From positions 1,240,001 through 1,304,000 of the forward strand of contig CM062379.1 in the NCBI GenBank assembly GCA_031310005.1: a stretch of DNA of 64,000 nt, read 5' to 3'. Position 1 is the stretch's first letter, and the number at the start of each line of letters is the position of its first letter. The position numbers and the translations under genes were made by a program. This DNA is from Dactylellina haptotyla (lineage: Eukaryota; Ascomycota; Orbiliomycetes; Orbiliales; Orbiliaceae). The notes under the pieces were generated by a model that had not been told where the DNA came from, searched no databases, and saw only the letters and a list, made by a program, of their open reading frames with translations. This document shows positions 1 through 12,873 of the stretch, one piece after another.

Positions 1-1383
1 GCGAGACACCTAGATCCAAGAGGAATCGTTAGCTTTTTGGTCAAAAGACTTTCGGACTTGATGTTCAAAGAGCAGACTTACTTCGATGGATATTTTTCAA
101 CGAAGTATATAGTGCTGCCGAATTAACTGGCTGCTGATATGGTGGGGTAGGATATTGGTTTGTTGGTAGAGAGGTGTTTTAAAGACAGTCTTCGAATTAA
201 CCACTACAAAAAATCTGCAAACGCTTCCGACAGGTTTTAGTCGGATTCCAAGAGGAATTGCAAAATGATGGTGATGAAAAGGTCCTTGGGTGCAAATGCA
301 TGAACAATCGTCGTGGACAGAGAAGTCCCCGCTTTTTCTGTGTGGGTTTTTGGGGGTTGGAAGTCGGGTCGCTGTGGAAGAGGACAAGTAAAACGCCCGA
401 TCCTACTTCCAGTCGGTCTGCTCTCGCGGTGTTTAGTTCGACAGTCAGGGTCCCTGCTGTGAGGAACGGTAGGTTGAGTATCGACAGAGGCTTGCTAGTG
501 AGCGCAGATGGGGATCTCTTTGGGGGGCGTCTTTCTCTCGCAGGTGGTTGTGATGAAGAAGAAGAGGAGGAGGAAGAAGGGTGCAGGAGGTTGCAGAATC
601 GATGGAGCGTCTGGGCGAGGGCCAGTTAGCAAGGTGGTTCGTTCGGGTTAGCTCCTCACAAAAAATTTTCTGCTGCGGTGGAAGGCAAAGGAAGAAACAG
701 CCGTCTGCAACACACACCACGTCCACCCACTCACTCACCTTCCAGATATCGTTACAGAGAACTCGGACTGTCCCTGGCGTTTCCCCCCGTGCGTGAGGAG
801 CTGAACTCTTATCGTTGTTACCAGTTAGTATCTCGTGTGGCTATTTCGGTGGTCTTTTGCACAGGCGGGGACAGAACAAGGGACGACTGGAGGAGAGGAA
901 AGAGGAAAAATCGTTTCATGGCCTGCCTGGCAAAGGCGAATCTTATTGTCCGGCGTCTTCACATGGCTTAGTCACTGGTTCCTAGAAATAGCTCCGACCA
1001 GTCGCAGGATTCGAGCCAGGGGCCCGTTTCCGACTGCCCCGACATTTTAGTTGCCATTCCACGCCCGTCCTTGCATATTCTAGAAAGGCGGGCGGTCTTA
1101 ACGGCGGGCTTAACGGCTCCGTTGTTCTGTCCTGCGGAGCTGCTAACCGTGTTGGACCCAAGCGCCCAGCTGCATCCATGGACCTCGGTCAGCTAGCTGG
1201 AACTTGCGCACACCGTCGAGCTACACTTTAAAACAGTCCCGTCGAGCTAAGCCAGGTGAGTAAATAATGGATATTGTATCTGAGATGCTCTAGTCTATAA
1301 ATGGATGCATCCTCTCTCTTGCTATCAATGCTACAGATAAACATGAAAACCGTCAAGTAAATAGCAAAGTGTATGGACCCCCA
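1..1383. other. Left-edge non-coding stretch
   Basis: I see no supportable gene here. The open frames are short, overlap on both strands and show no protein-like composition. There is a purine-rich run of GAA/GAG/AGG triplets near 554-582. The stretch lies downstream of the chloride-channel gene, so its right end should hold that gene's 3' UTR. It could also carry the promoter of a gene beyond the left edge. Confidence 0.5.
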
Positions 1384-4300
1384 TCAGCTCGGACTCAGCG
1401 GGTTCCTGTTGCCTATGTCCCCAGAAAATCTATCCCTCGTCGCCTGCACAAGCCTTTTCTCGTCCTTGACCGAATTCAATATAAACCAGGCATCTTTCTT
1501 TGTCATCAGGCCCTGCAGCTGTCCGTGATACGCAAACAAGAGGTATCTCAAACCGAGGTCCTGGAATAATGAGGTTGCCAGCATCAAAGAGCTCCGTGCG
1601 GGTAGCGTTACAGGAGTGTGGTCCATCCACGGCCGCATATCCAGCGAATTCTCCGATACCGTCCCTATTAACGCTGAGCCGCCGAAGTGACACTCTGTCG
1701 TTCGAGGCAGGTCTCGGGCCTTGTCTATAGCATACCGAAGCTCCGTTCTTGAAATATAACCTAGAAGCAGGACATCTCTAGTGTCCGCTACTACCGGGAA
1801 CCCCTTGTATGGTTGCGTGTGTAACAAATCATCTAATGTAATTAGCATGTCGTTTTAAATTTGAAATTCCGCATGTGAACTCACCCAAGGATGCAATAGT
1901 ATGCCCCGTTGCCTCAATCACCATAATATCTTCGAGCCGGGTCATGACTTGAGATACCAGCATGTCGGGTATCGGGTCATCTCGATTATCCAAGAACGGG
2001 TATTCTTTGAAATTTATCCAGGCTTCGTAAATCCCACGTCTATCAAATGCATCACCAACCCATTTACTAATCAGCACCGCTACCATGATTGGTAGAACAT
2101 ATGTCAGAGCACCTGTAAGCTCGAACATAATAACCACGATAGAGACTGTATAGTCCAGTTAGCGTGTGTTTATGAATCAAATATTAGCCCTTTACATCGC
2201 CTACCTGTCATCCTTGTCACGCCGGCGACAGCTGAGGCAGCTCCCACAATAGCATAGACTCCCGGGGTGATACACTCAACATCCGGCTCGCAAGACTTGA
2301 GCATCCACGCCGTAGGATTATTCCTATGCCAGACTTGGATAACCATCCCCATAGCCCTTCCGTAGAGAGCTCCTATTGCCATGGAAGGAAGCAGAATTCC
2401 AGATGGTATCTGTAATCCAAAGGTGAATGCTGCTAGCGCCATACCGACCAGAGAGGCCAGTAGTAATAGGGAAACAGGGCCTGCAGTTTTCCCATCCCTA
2501 TCCCAAATTCAATTAGCTTGTGCGAAAATACCATACAGGTATTAAACTTACTGGCAAATGTCTAAAATATCATCGTTCGTTACTTTGCACTCCTGGAACA
2601 GATTGGCCACAAGCTCGGAAGCTTGGAGTCGCATGAAAACGTTGGGGTAATTGATCAAAGCCGAAACCATAGCGATGATCATAACTTCGATGATTGGATA
2701 CGACTTGACCCATGTTCCCCTTCGCATTTTCGCGATTAGAAGATTCGCTTTGATGAATAGACCACCATAAATACCCTATCGCGAGACAGTCAGCCACAAA
2801 CTACCCAGTGAACAGGAAATTACAACGTACGCCAATGATCCCAAGAACACAGAAGGGGATGAGCTCGAAATCATGCCAACTACGTGAGAATATCACTTGG
2901 TACAAAACCAACTTTCCTGTCCTAAATGGATTCATAAACTAAGCACCAATTAGAATAACGCGCGAAAATAATAGAGGTTTCTGATATATTCTAACCTGGA
3001 GTGTGACGGCCGCCACCATGGCGCAGACAAAACTCTGCCACATTGTTTTGTCCGGGAAGTAATACGAAACTTGCTATTGACCAGTCGCATCATCAGAATC
3101 ATCTCCTCTTCGTTTGTATGCGGGTTACGCAAAAAAATACCTCCAAGCTAAACAGCACCCCACCAATTGGGGAACCAAACGCGACGGATATACCTGCCGC
3201 CGCCGCTGCAGACAAAATCTCTCGCTTGCGAGCTTTCGAAGGTATCAGCATCATAGCACCAATCAACAGATACCAGGGCATTTCTACCTTCGTTTTGGCT
3301 TATTGAAAGAAATGGCTTCATCAAAAGGTTGGCGCAACAACATGCTACATGCACGAGGGGGCCTTCCTTCCCTAGCCATAGACCAGAAGCTACCGATAAA
3401 CACTACCGTCGTGTAAGTCATTTACATTTGAGAAAATTTGGTAATTAGAAACCCACCAAGCCAACCGATTTCACCCCCAAAGTCCATGCGCCCATAAAAC
3501 GCCTGATGACAAAGCCTCCTAGGACGGTTTTTATCTCCGGTATACCACTCTGGCGAGCATAAGGCGCAAAATTGAGAACAAGGTAACAGGAAGATATCGC
3601 AAATGTCAACTATTCATTAATCAGTGTTTTATTCTTACAATTATTCGTCGTATGTAGTGGACTTACAGAGAATAAGATGAACATGCAGTACTGGACAACA
3701 TAGCCTCCTCCGACTGAGTGCACTCGGAAGAGCTGCGCCCATGTCATCCAGTGTTTGCACTGTTCGTTTGACTGCAAGCCTAGACAGCAAGTGGCGTGGC
3801 TAAGATAAAAGGTGGTGGTGCAGACTCCGTTCTTCGTATCCGCTAACCAGCTCGAAGCTATGTCTATCGCAGCCGCAATCAAACCAACGGAAATACCTAG
3901 TTTAAACCGGAAAATCAAAACTCAGGTTCTGAAAGCGTCGTTGGCGGAGTCGGAGCCCTACCTGCCAGGATTAAAACTATCCATGCCTGACTCGCATCGG
4001 CAAGCACTCGAAAATATGTAGAGATTCCGCCCCCGCTCCGTAAAATTCTCAGTCGTAGCTGTTCGACGGTATATTCGTGAATCCAGTCTGCAAGATTTCA
4101 ACGTCAACAATTCCGTTCGTCCCCAGCTTGTTGTTCCGGGTGGTTTGCAGCGCACCTATAGCCGTAAGATCCTCGTACGCAGCCCTTTGTCCAGCAGTCT
4201 CCGTCGACCAATCCAAAAATCCGGGCTTGTGGTCCGGGACATGACGAGTAGGACCCGCGTCTGTGTCCTCAACATCCAGGAAAGCTGCATGGTCGTCTTC

Positions 4301-4390
4301 CGAAGCTGAAACTATGTGCAGAGGGCTAAGTTGACTGAATGCGATGTTCCCCGCCATGCTGCGCGACCCTTCGCCAGCGGAGAAGGCCAT
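1384..4390 (-). CDS. CLC-family voltage-gated chloride channel / Cl-/H+ antiporter
   Basis: This is a multi-exon gene of about 800 codons for an integral membrane anion transporter. Fungal CLC proteins such as yeast Gef1 act mainly in Golgi and endosomal membranes. The start at 4390 is followed by an acidic cytoplasmic N-terminus. A first intron (donor GTGCGC) is needed to join the conserved DLTAI to DWIHEYT, the usual CLC entry motif. Further in I can read SGIPE, GKEGP with the gating glutamate, [12 protein letters not shown] and an [13 protein letters not shown] segment, which together line the ion pathway. The last two exons carry a pair of CBS domains, with [14 protein letters not shown] starting the first and a second near the C-terminus. 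The gene is divergent from the transhydrogenase gene, with about 1.15 kb between the starts. The gating glutamate fits an exchanger or gated channel rather than a pseudogene. Family assignment is firm; individual introns are approximate. Confidence 0.92.
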
Positions 4391-5544
4391 CGAGTCCCTT
4401 CAACGCGGAGCGTGTATTCCCCGTGCTCGGATTATGTAGAGTTGGTTCGTAGGTGATTCGTCATTGGTAAGTAGAAGGTTTACGTGTGTTCGCGGAAGTG
4501 CGTGGCTTCTTGAGGCTCGGTATGCGGTTCGAGGATTGTGTCCGTATTTCGGTCCAATATTTGGCGGCTAGGTAGGGTAGCAAGTGGGAGCTTGTCTTTT
4601 GTTGCCCCAGTCGTGGGAATGGCCAAAGCTGCAACAACAAAACCAGCCGATATATCGAGAATTCCGAGGCTTGCCCTACAAGAAAGTCGAGTATCGGGAG
4701 TACGACGGCGATGCGAAGTGGACGTGTGACGGTTCCTAAGAGGGAGATGGATATCGTAGGATATTACGTACTTTGACGAACGGGTGGTCGAAGCGAGGTG
4801 GACCTGGCCATCTTGGCTCTCACGCGGTACATGCGGGCAGCGCGAGAGAGCTATAAACAGCCACGGTAGCCCGCAGCTACATGTTCGAACCACCGCTAAA
4901 TCTGGTGGGCCGGAATCCGGGAATGGGTAGGCTCGCAGGCAGACAGATGACAGGCTATCAGCTGGTCTAAGCCGGAGAGAGCCAGGCCATGCACGGCACC
5001 CGACAGGGCAGAGGGGGTCCATCATATTAATTAGTATTTAGCACTCTGACAGGCCCCGGCTGTGGGGTAAAAGCGGTGCAGCTGGAATGCGATATCTCGT
5101 CGGTGGATGTATGGGGAAAGAGCTGGAGGCCGGATCAACCAGCCCCGTGCGGGGCCCCGGATCCTGTATTTCCCCATCTTTCCTGATTGTGAAAAGTAGA
5201 AAGCAGAAAGTCGAAAGTGGTAGTCTCCTAGCACGATCTCTCCTCTTGGTGATGAGGGGTCGGCCGGGGACCTGCTGCGCTTTGATGCGACGGCGGCACA
5301 AAAGTCCCTCTGCATTACATTACATTAATACACTACAGATACTCCGGCGTGCCGAAGTATATTGTCCGCCTGCACTTCAACCTCTGCATTCTCTGTACCT
5401 CAAAGAAATTCCGTCCGATATCATCTCTCATCCTGCGCTGCAGATGCAAAGAGTGACCGAAGCCGGGTAGCTGGTCACCAGAGTAGTTAACATTCTCGGT
5501 TCTCGTTTGGGATGTAATCCCGCGAAGCAACACACTTCCCCGCG
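4391..5544. promoter_or_regulatory. Shared upstream region of CLC and transhydrogenase genes
   Basis: This 1.15-kb gap separates two divergent starts, so it must hold both promoters and 5' leaders. I see no convincing TATA box close to either start and no protein-like frame. A small direct repeat of CATTA units occurs near 5311-5328. Confidence 0.5.
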
Positions 5545-8500
5545 ATGATTCTCACAGTTGGTTCCCCATGCTTGGCCAATGCCGCCAAAATGAAGGCCGC
5601 TCTCACCTCCGGATTGCGTATGTCTCCCACCTCAGGGCGCTGCTCTTATACAAAGTATCCGCTGCAAATTGACTAATTTTGCTACCATCTGGGATCAAAA
5701 AGTGCCGTCATCGAGGCTTGTCTCGTGCACTGGCTATCTCGGCCACAGACTCGCAAGAGCAGGCCCTAATGGCGGGCAGTTCAGCGTCTTCTCCACGTCA
5801 GCTCCAAAACACTCCACTACTACGGAGCCACCTAAGCCTCCTGGTATCCCTTATTCCAATTTGACCGTTGGAATCCCTTTCGAAACTTTCCCCAATGAGC
5901 GCCGTGTTGCCATTGCTCCTCAAAATGTTGCCCAGTTACGCAAGAAAGGCTTCAAAAAGGTCCTCATCGAACAAGGTGCTGGCGCTGAATCCAGTTTCAC
6001 TGATCGCGCATATGAGGCTGCCGGTGCCACAATTGGAGATCGCAAATCTGTTTGGTCTGAAAGTGACATCTTGTTAAAAGTTCGCGCGCCAAACGCGGAA
6101 TCCGAAGTCCCACTGCTCCGTCAAGGCTCTACCATGGTATCTTTTCTCAATCCGTCAATCAATAAGGCTCTGGTAGAAGCTCTAGCAAAGCAGGGTACTA
6201 CATCATTTGCAATGGATCTCATTCCTCGTATATCCAGAGCTCAAACATTCGATGCACTGAGTTCTATGGCAAATATCGCGGGTTATAAAGCCGTTCTCGA
6301 GGCCTCCAACCACTTCGGCCGCTTCTTAACTGGTCAAGTTACAGCAGCTGGAAAAATTCCGCCTTGCAAGGTTCTTGTTATTGGAGCCGGTGTGGCTGGT
6401 CTATCTGCTATTGTTACTGCTCGTCGAATGGGTGCTATTGTCCGAGGCTTCGATACTCGTGAGGCAGCATTGGAGCAGATTCAATCTCTCGGTGCTGAGC
6501 CAATCCGTGTCGACTTTGAAGAATCTGGCGAAGGTGGCGGTGGATACGCAAAGGTAATGTCTAAAGAATTTATCGAAGCTGAAATGAAACTCTTCCACGA
6601 ACAAGGTATGGACATACACATTATTTTATCTGTATAGCCATATGCTAATACTTCGGGTGAACATAGCAAAGGAGGTTGATATCATCATCACAACTGCTCT
6701 CATTCCTGGAAAGCCTGCACCTCGATTGATCACCGATGAAATGATTGCTAGCATGAAACCCGGTTCTGTTATCGTCGATCTTGCAGCTGAAGCTGGTGGA
6801 AATGTATCCGCGACAAAGCCTGGTGAAGTCGTTGTAACCAAGAACGGTGTCAACATCATTGGTTATACCGATCTTCCTTCCCGTCTTCCAACTCAGTCTT
6901 CAACCCTCTATGGCAACAATATCACCAAGTTCCTCCTCTCGATGGAAGGCGAAAAACAAGCATTCGCTGTTGATCTCAATGACGAAGTCGTCCGAGGTGC
7001 TATCGTAACTCAAAACGGAACTATTCTGCCTCCAGCTCCACGACCAATTCCACCTCCACCTGCGGCAAAGCCAAAGGTTGAAGAAATAGCTAAGCAAACT
7101 CTAGAACTCACTCCCTGGCAACAAACTACTCGAGATGTCGCCGTGACCACTGGTGGACTCGGCGGCCTTTTAGCACTTGGAAAGCTCACGACACCGATCT
7201 TCATGAACAATATCTTCACCTTTGGTCTCGCAGGTCTCATAGGTTACAGAGCTGTATGGGGAGTCCAACCAGCTCTCCATTCACCATTAATGAGTGTCAC
7301 AAATGCAATTTCTGGTATGGTTGGTGTTGGTGGTTTCTTCCTTATGGGAGGTGGCTACTTCCCAGGAACCTTCCCACAATTACTTGGTGCACTTTCTGTC
7401 GCTATGGCCTTCGTCAACGTTTCCGGTGGCTTCGTGATCACGAAACGAATGTTGGATATGTTCAAGCGACCTACTGATCCACCAGAATATGGCTATTTAT
7501 GGGCCATCCCGGGAGCATTGTTTGGCGGTGCTTTCATTGCCTCGGGATTGGGAGCTATCGATGGCCTTCCCACTGCCGGATATCTCGTATCGTCACTTTT
7601 ATGCATCGCCTCCATCTCCGGGTTATCCTCCCAAGCTACCGCAAGAAGAGGAAATATGCTTGGGATGCTTGGTGTTGCCGTCGGTATCCTGGCCGCTATA
7701 TCCTCTCTTGACTTCTCATCACAGACTATGACCCAGTTTACCGTTCTCGCTGCTCTTGGTGCTGGCTTAGGCGCTGCTATTGGATTTAGAATCACCCCTA
7801 CTTCCTTGCCTCAAACTGTTGCTGGTAAGCATTCGAAAGATTTTATCCCCGGAAATATAATCAATCTTCTAATCTCTTGAAACATATAGCTCTCCACTCT
7901 GTCGTCGGCCTTGCTGGTAAGCTCCTACCTCTCACTACTAGTACTAGACTATTTCTAACCATAATTACAGCCGTTTTGACCAGCATCGGTCTTGTTCTCA
8001 GTCATGTAAACGACATCTCTACTTCGCATCTCATCACCGCGTACCTGGGTGTGCTCATTGGTGGTGTCACATTTACTGGATCAATTGTTGCTTTCTTGAA
8101 ACTTGCCGGCCGCATGTCCTCAAAACCTATAACACTAAAAGGGAGACACGCTATAAACTCGGGTCTCTTGGGTGCTAATGTGGCAACCGGAGCGCTCTTC
8201 GCAACATCAGCAGTCGGTAACCCTGCAATTGCTGCTACTTGTCTTACAGTGAACGCTCTTTTGTCCTTCGTAAAAGGATATACCACGACAGCAGCAATTG
8301 GGGGTGCTGATATGCCCGTCGTTATTACTGTATGAATTCCAACTTCATTTCGTTAACTTGGATACTAATAAAATACGCTTCAGGTCCTTAATGCCTACTC
8401 TGGATTTGCACTAGTAGCAGAAGGAGTCATGCTTGACAATCCACTGTTGACTACTGGTAAGTCGCTCGCACAGATAATCCGATAAATTTAAAAAAAAAAA

Positions 8501-9383
8501 AAAAATTCTAACGACTACCAGTTGGTTCACTTATTGGAGTTAGCGGTTCTATTCTATCGTATATTATGTGCGTCGGAATGAACCGCTCTATTACAAATGT
8601 GCTGTTCGGAGGCATAGCGCCAATAGCTCAAGAGGAACACAAAATGGAGGGCGTTATTACAAAGACATCAGTGGATGAGACTGTCGAGGCACTCTTGAAT
8701 TCAGAGAGTGTTATCATTGTAAGTTCTCTAATTGCCCCCTCTTTTCCCCGCAATCATGAGAGCTAATATCCGATTTCCTTAGATCGTCGGTTATGGTATG
8801 GCTATGGCAAAGGCACAATATCCGATCGCCGAAATCGTAAAGATCCTACAGGCTCGTGGTATCAAGGTCCGGTTCGCTATCCACCCTGTCGCAGGACGAA
8901 TGCCTGGACAGTGCAATGTGCTGCTCGCTGAAGCTTCGGTTCCCTACGATATTGTTCTCGAGATGGATGAGATCAACGAAGACTTCCCGGACACTGATCT
9001 CGCCCTAGTCATTGGTGCCAACGACACCGTCAATCCAATCGCTCTCCGACCGAACAGCCCAATTGCCGGAATGCCAATTATCGACGCATACAAAGCCAAG
9101 TCCGTCATTGTCATGAAGAGAGGCATGGCTTCTGGTTACGGTAAGTCCCGTTGACTCCCGTGACTCCCAAAAGCCGTCTACTAACAACAGTACAATAGCC
9201 GATGTACCAAACCCCATGTTCTACATGCCAAACACCCGCATGTTATTCGGCGACGCCAAAGCTACTTGCGACGGTAAGTATATTCCAATAATCTCATATT
9301 CCGATAATACCTTTGCTAATTAGCCCATTTCAACAACAGCCATTAAAACGGGTCTAGCCAGCCGAGGAACCCAGACAGACTAA
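5545..9383 (+). CDS. NAD(P) transhydrogenase, mitochondrial (fused alpha1-alpha2-beta)
   Basis: The product is the proton-translocating nicotinamide nucleotide transhydrogenase of the inner mitochondrial membrane, about 1,090 residues. It passes hydride from NADH to NADP+ using the proton gradient. I chose ATG 5545 because exon 1 (5545-5617) joins in phase, through an intron with branch sequence TGACTAAT, to 5703. This gives a basic, hydroxylated presequence. In order come the NAD-binding alpha1 domain ([17 protein letters not shown] near the start; [20 protein letters not shown] as the Rossmann loop), the alpha2 membrane segments (from about 7120), the beta membrane segments and the NADP-binding domain ([30 protein letters not shown]). 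The final residues end at TAA 9381-9383. At least eight short introns are seen, one with an A-run near its 3' end around 8490. All three functional parts sit in one chain, as in animals, rather than in split bacterial subunits. Confidence 0.95.
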
Positions 9384-12300
9384 ATCTTTTTTGAATTTGT
9401 CTCTTTTTCTTCTATGAAATGTATACATGCAATTGCAAGCAGTGATTAGGCATATATCTATACCCATGCATAGATCCTTCTTATGTGAAAGCATAGATTA
9501 GATCCCATACGTCTCACTCTTCTAGCCGCGGTCACTGTATCTCGTTGATTCTTTTTGTCCTTCACTTTTCTTTTATTGTACGTTATGAATCGAAATCGAA
9601 CTGATTCTGGTTTCCTCTTTCGTCTCTCTTCGCAATATGAACAGACACATGAGCAACGACATTTTCAACACTTTCTCAATGTTGTAAAATTTGCGGTACG
9701 ACGCTGTGTTGAGAACATATGGATCGCGATATCGGTTGAGCGCGTAGAGAAGAGAGTAGACCATCGTAGGCGCAGGATATAGAGTCTTTATGATAAATGG
9801 AGCCTGTCTAGCAGATTAAGTTGTGAGAGATATAGGAACTATTATTGTGACAAAGATCATTAGCGCAAAGAAATTAATTCCAATAACATGTGAATCTCAT
9901 AAGCATTCGAGCGCGAGCGAGGGCATAAAATCAACACTCAGAATACTGTCGTTTTTTTAAGTCAAAAGTAATGAAGAAATATTTTGGGAGTGAGAGGATG
10001 AGGAGAGTTGGTTTGGCTAGGGCTAGCTGTGCTAAAAGGAGACAAGAGGTCCGTCTCCCTTTCGTCCTCGGCAGATCTCCTTAAGAATGCACCTATGAGA
10101 CATAACTGGCCCGTCTGGCTTCAAGACCAGGCCCGTTTCATTATCACACCACAGTATTTTTTATTTTCCATTTCGAAATTGTCATCTCGGAGTCAAGAGA
10201 GGTCTTTGTTATCGTCACTACTCCGAAATCGGCTGAGGATAATGAGTATCCGCAAGGCTACTAAATCCATATCCCACTTTGAGGATTGACAACGGTTGAA
10301 TCGCAATAGGAATTCTTTAGAACTTCAAACGCAACGGCGTTACCAAACAAACTCATATTCAATATCTCCCGGCAGTATAAACGTATTGACTGTGTACTTT
10401 GATCTCATGTTGACAGGCATTGTGCGAGGAATTTCTATGCACCGATGAAACTCTTGTAGATCGTGGTTCCTATTTTCATATTTTTCTGATTATTTATACT
10501 TAATAATAAGGTTCAATCTGACATCAGTTCTGCAACTAATCAACTTTTCGTCTTCGAGGCAAGCTACAACCGTATAAGAAAAAAATACAAGGAACACAAG
10601 AGCTAACGGCCAATCGGATACTAGCTTCCGAAATTCCTATCTTGAATCCTGTATTCATATGATATACTTGCTCTACATCTATGTACACGCATGAAGGGTA
10701 GGATTGATACGAGCTTTCAAGGGTGAGCACTTCGATAGCCAATTTTAGCCACATGGGCTTGAGGATAATCATGAAAATACACTGCGTCATCCGGAGCGTT
10801 GGAGCTGGAAAGGAGACAGAGATTTTTATATCAATTCCCAGGCAGAGTCAATTCGATACGAGAGGATGTTGTTCAACTTCCTACGAGTAAAAGATGACCC
10901 GCGATCTCCGGATGATCGACCCGCATCTTTCATGGAAATCTATATGTTATTTCAGGATCAGCCCCTACTACGGAGCTCCAAAATTTTATTCGTCTTGATA
11001 CATCTCATCTAGTGCTAGTACCGGCATCAGTCCACGGCGCATCGGTTCCTATGATGCAAAGGTAGAATATCAAATCTGCTGCTTAGTTTTCTCCTCTCAC
11101 AACGCCAATGATTCCTGACTGAGCCTAGTTGGTGTCTGCACAGATTACTCATATCTTGCGCAACATCAAATTTTAGACCTGGATGCGACAGGCTTATGTT
11201 CAAAGTGATACCATATTCTATTAACCAACAATATCACCACGATCCAAGGTGCTATTTTGGCAACCGTTACTCTGTGAGCCCCTCAGCTGAAAATTGGCCC
11301 GGGTATATCCGACTTGAAAGTTGCGAGTATTTATATGTAAATAGGATAAATATCCAGATACTGAGCTCGCCTAGGTTATTGTGTCCCCAGTTGCTGTATG
11401 CCCAGTTTCCCCCGACTTCCCCGGTTTCAGCCCAGAAGAGTCTTGGATATAAAATTCTCCAGATCCCAAAAAGGAATGTGGGCATCGTAGCAGAAATTAT
11501 TCCAATTCGAGCGGCTGTAAAGAACTATAAATCAAAGTTGTACAAGAAATGAATGATCAGTAATCGAATAAACGAGGAACCAAGAACTTTTTAAACGTGC
11601 GATGAGGGGGATATATGCACGCAGATGCCCTCCCTGTTCCTCCACAAGCGAGACTTGAAGACTCAGTAGAAGTCGAACTGAGCCTCAGCTTATCCAGGAA
11701 CACGAGTTTATAGCTCCTTAATTTAAGACATAAACCAAGCGAATCCCGTGCCGCTTCAGAATATCCCCGTCCCACGGCACCTGCATTCGGTCCGCCATCC
11801 GCACCTTATATTTCGCTCTTAGGCTATTAATATAGTTGGAAATTCTAGATTCTCAAGTGTTTACATATATGGTTCGATCATTTGTTGTTTAGGTGCTACT
11901 CTAAACCCAATCTCGAATTCACATTTTTGGCCTTAATTAGAATAATTATATAGATGTCAAATAGCTTTAAAAAATAATAATAGAGAGACATATATATATT
12001 GATTAATATAGCAAATCTGACCATTATAATAGATGCTTATATCGACATATTCACCCACTGTAGTACTTTAAAATAATATGATACCTCGAAATACAAAATC
12101 CCTATTTAGCCTGAAATTTTTGCCATCCGGTTATCTTTCAAATGGGTAATGCGGGGGAAGACAAGGAAGGACCTGTCACTCCCTGCTATTACTGTGTGCG
12201 ACCATTACGGCTTTATCCGGAAATACAACACTCAACACATCCGGAATCCTCGCCAGCATACCATCGATACCATAGACCTTAGCTCAGTATTTTCTTGTTT

Positions 12301-12622
12301 TCTATAAATCCTACTATTACATGAGGCACTTAAGTTTCTAAAGAGAAGTATGGTTTACGAGACAAGAGAAGTGGTTTGTTATTACAGAGGACTCGAACAG
12401 AGTCTATAAATACCCCGAGATATATCTCCTTTCTGGAGTTTGATCTCATCATCATCCTCAAGCAGCTCTATAGATCTAAGGTTTCCCCAGAACATAAAGT
12501 CGTATACCAGTATTATCAAATATATACAAATGTATGTCTCCCAGAGCTATTCACCGCTTCCTGCTATGGGTTCATTGAATTTACATCTAAAATTGCTAAA
12601 CTCCATCTAGAACCAAGCCAAA
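9384..12622. other. Long AT-rich intergenic stretch
   Basis: These 3.2 kb hold no frame with protein-like composition, no tRNA and no recognisable mobile element. Part from about 11,800 to 12,110 is very AT-rich. The left end should contain the transhydrogenase 3' UTR and the right end the promoter of the small peptide gene. Very short spliced genes of the kind found just downstream could be missed here. Confidence 0.5.
12405..12412 (+). promoter_or_regulatory. TATA box of the small peptide gene
   Basis: A perfect TATAAATA lies 211 bp before the ATG at 12623. With a transcription start about 30-60 bp downstream, the leader would be about 150-180 nt, which is normal for fungi. TATA boxes are scarce before the housekeeping genes of this window. 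Confidence 0.55.
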
Positions 12623-12873
12623 ATGAAGGTCCTCAATATCATCCTCCTCACTTTCGTCACAGCTGCCATCGCTGCCCCAGCTGCGGAACCAGTTGCGGAA
12701 CCAGCTCCAGCTCCAGCTCAATTGGATAAGCGTCAGTGCTCATCCTGCCGAAGTGGACAATACAGCTGCGTTTGCGGGCCAGGGTAAGGCTTTCTTATAA
12801 CGTACAGATCTTTGAGAGAGTCCGCTAATCCCTGGGGTGTCATAACAGCCAATGGTGCTGGTACAAGTGCTAG
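12623..12873 (+). CDS. Small secreted cysteine-rich peptide precursor with Kex2-type site (two exons)
   Basis: This is a 61-codon gene in two exons, 12623-12783 and 12849-12873, separated by a 65-bp intron (GTAAGG donor, CTAAT branch near 12823, ACAG acceptor). The predicted protein has a hydrophobic signal peptide (about residues 1-18), then a spacer rich in Ala, Pro and Glu with a repeated PAxEPxAEPAP pattern. A dibasic LDKR follows at residues 34-37. A Kex2-type protease would release the last 24 residues. That segment starts with Gln (could form pyroglutamate) and has six cysteines spaced C-x2-C-x6-C-x-C-x4-C-x4-C, the last being the terminal residue. It is rich in Gly, Ser, Trp and Tyr, with no acidic residue. 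The final two cysteines exist only if the intron is spliced. I do not recognise the family. The layout fits a secreted peptide such as an effector, antimicrobial or signal; function is unknown. Confidence 0.65.

Noticed and set aside
1000-1090. T-loop-like sequence GATTCGAGCC suggesting a tRNA on the minus strand
   Set aside because: The T stem does not pair over five bases and no matching acceptor or anticodon arm can be drawn around it.
4480-5025. 181-codon minus-strand open frame upstream of the CLC gene
   Set aside because: Composition is Arg/Ser/Pro/Leu-rich without a domain or signal, and it lies in the shared divergent promoter region.
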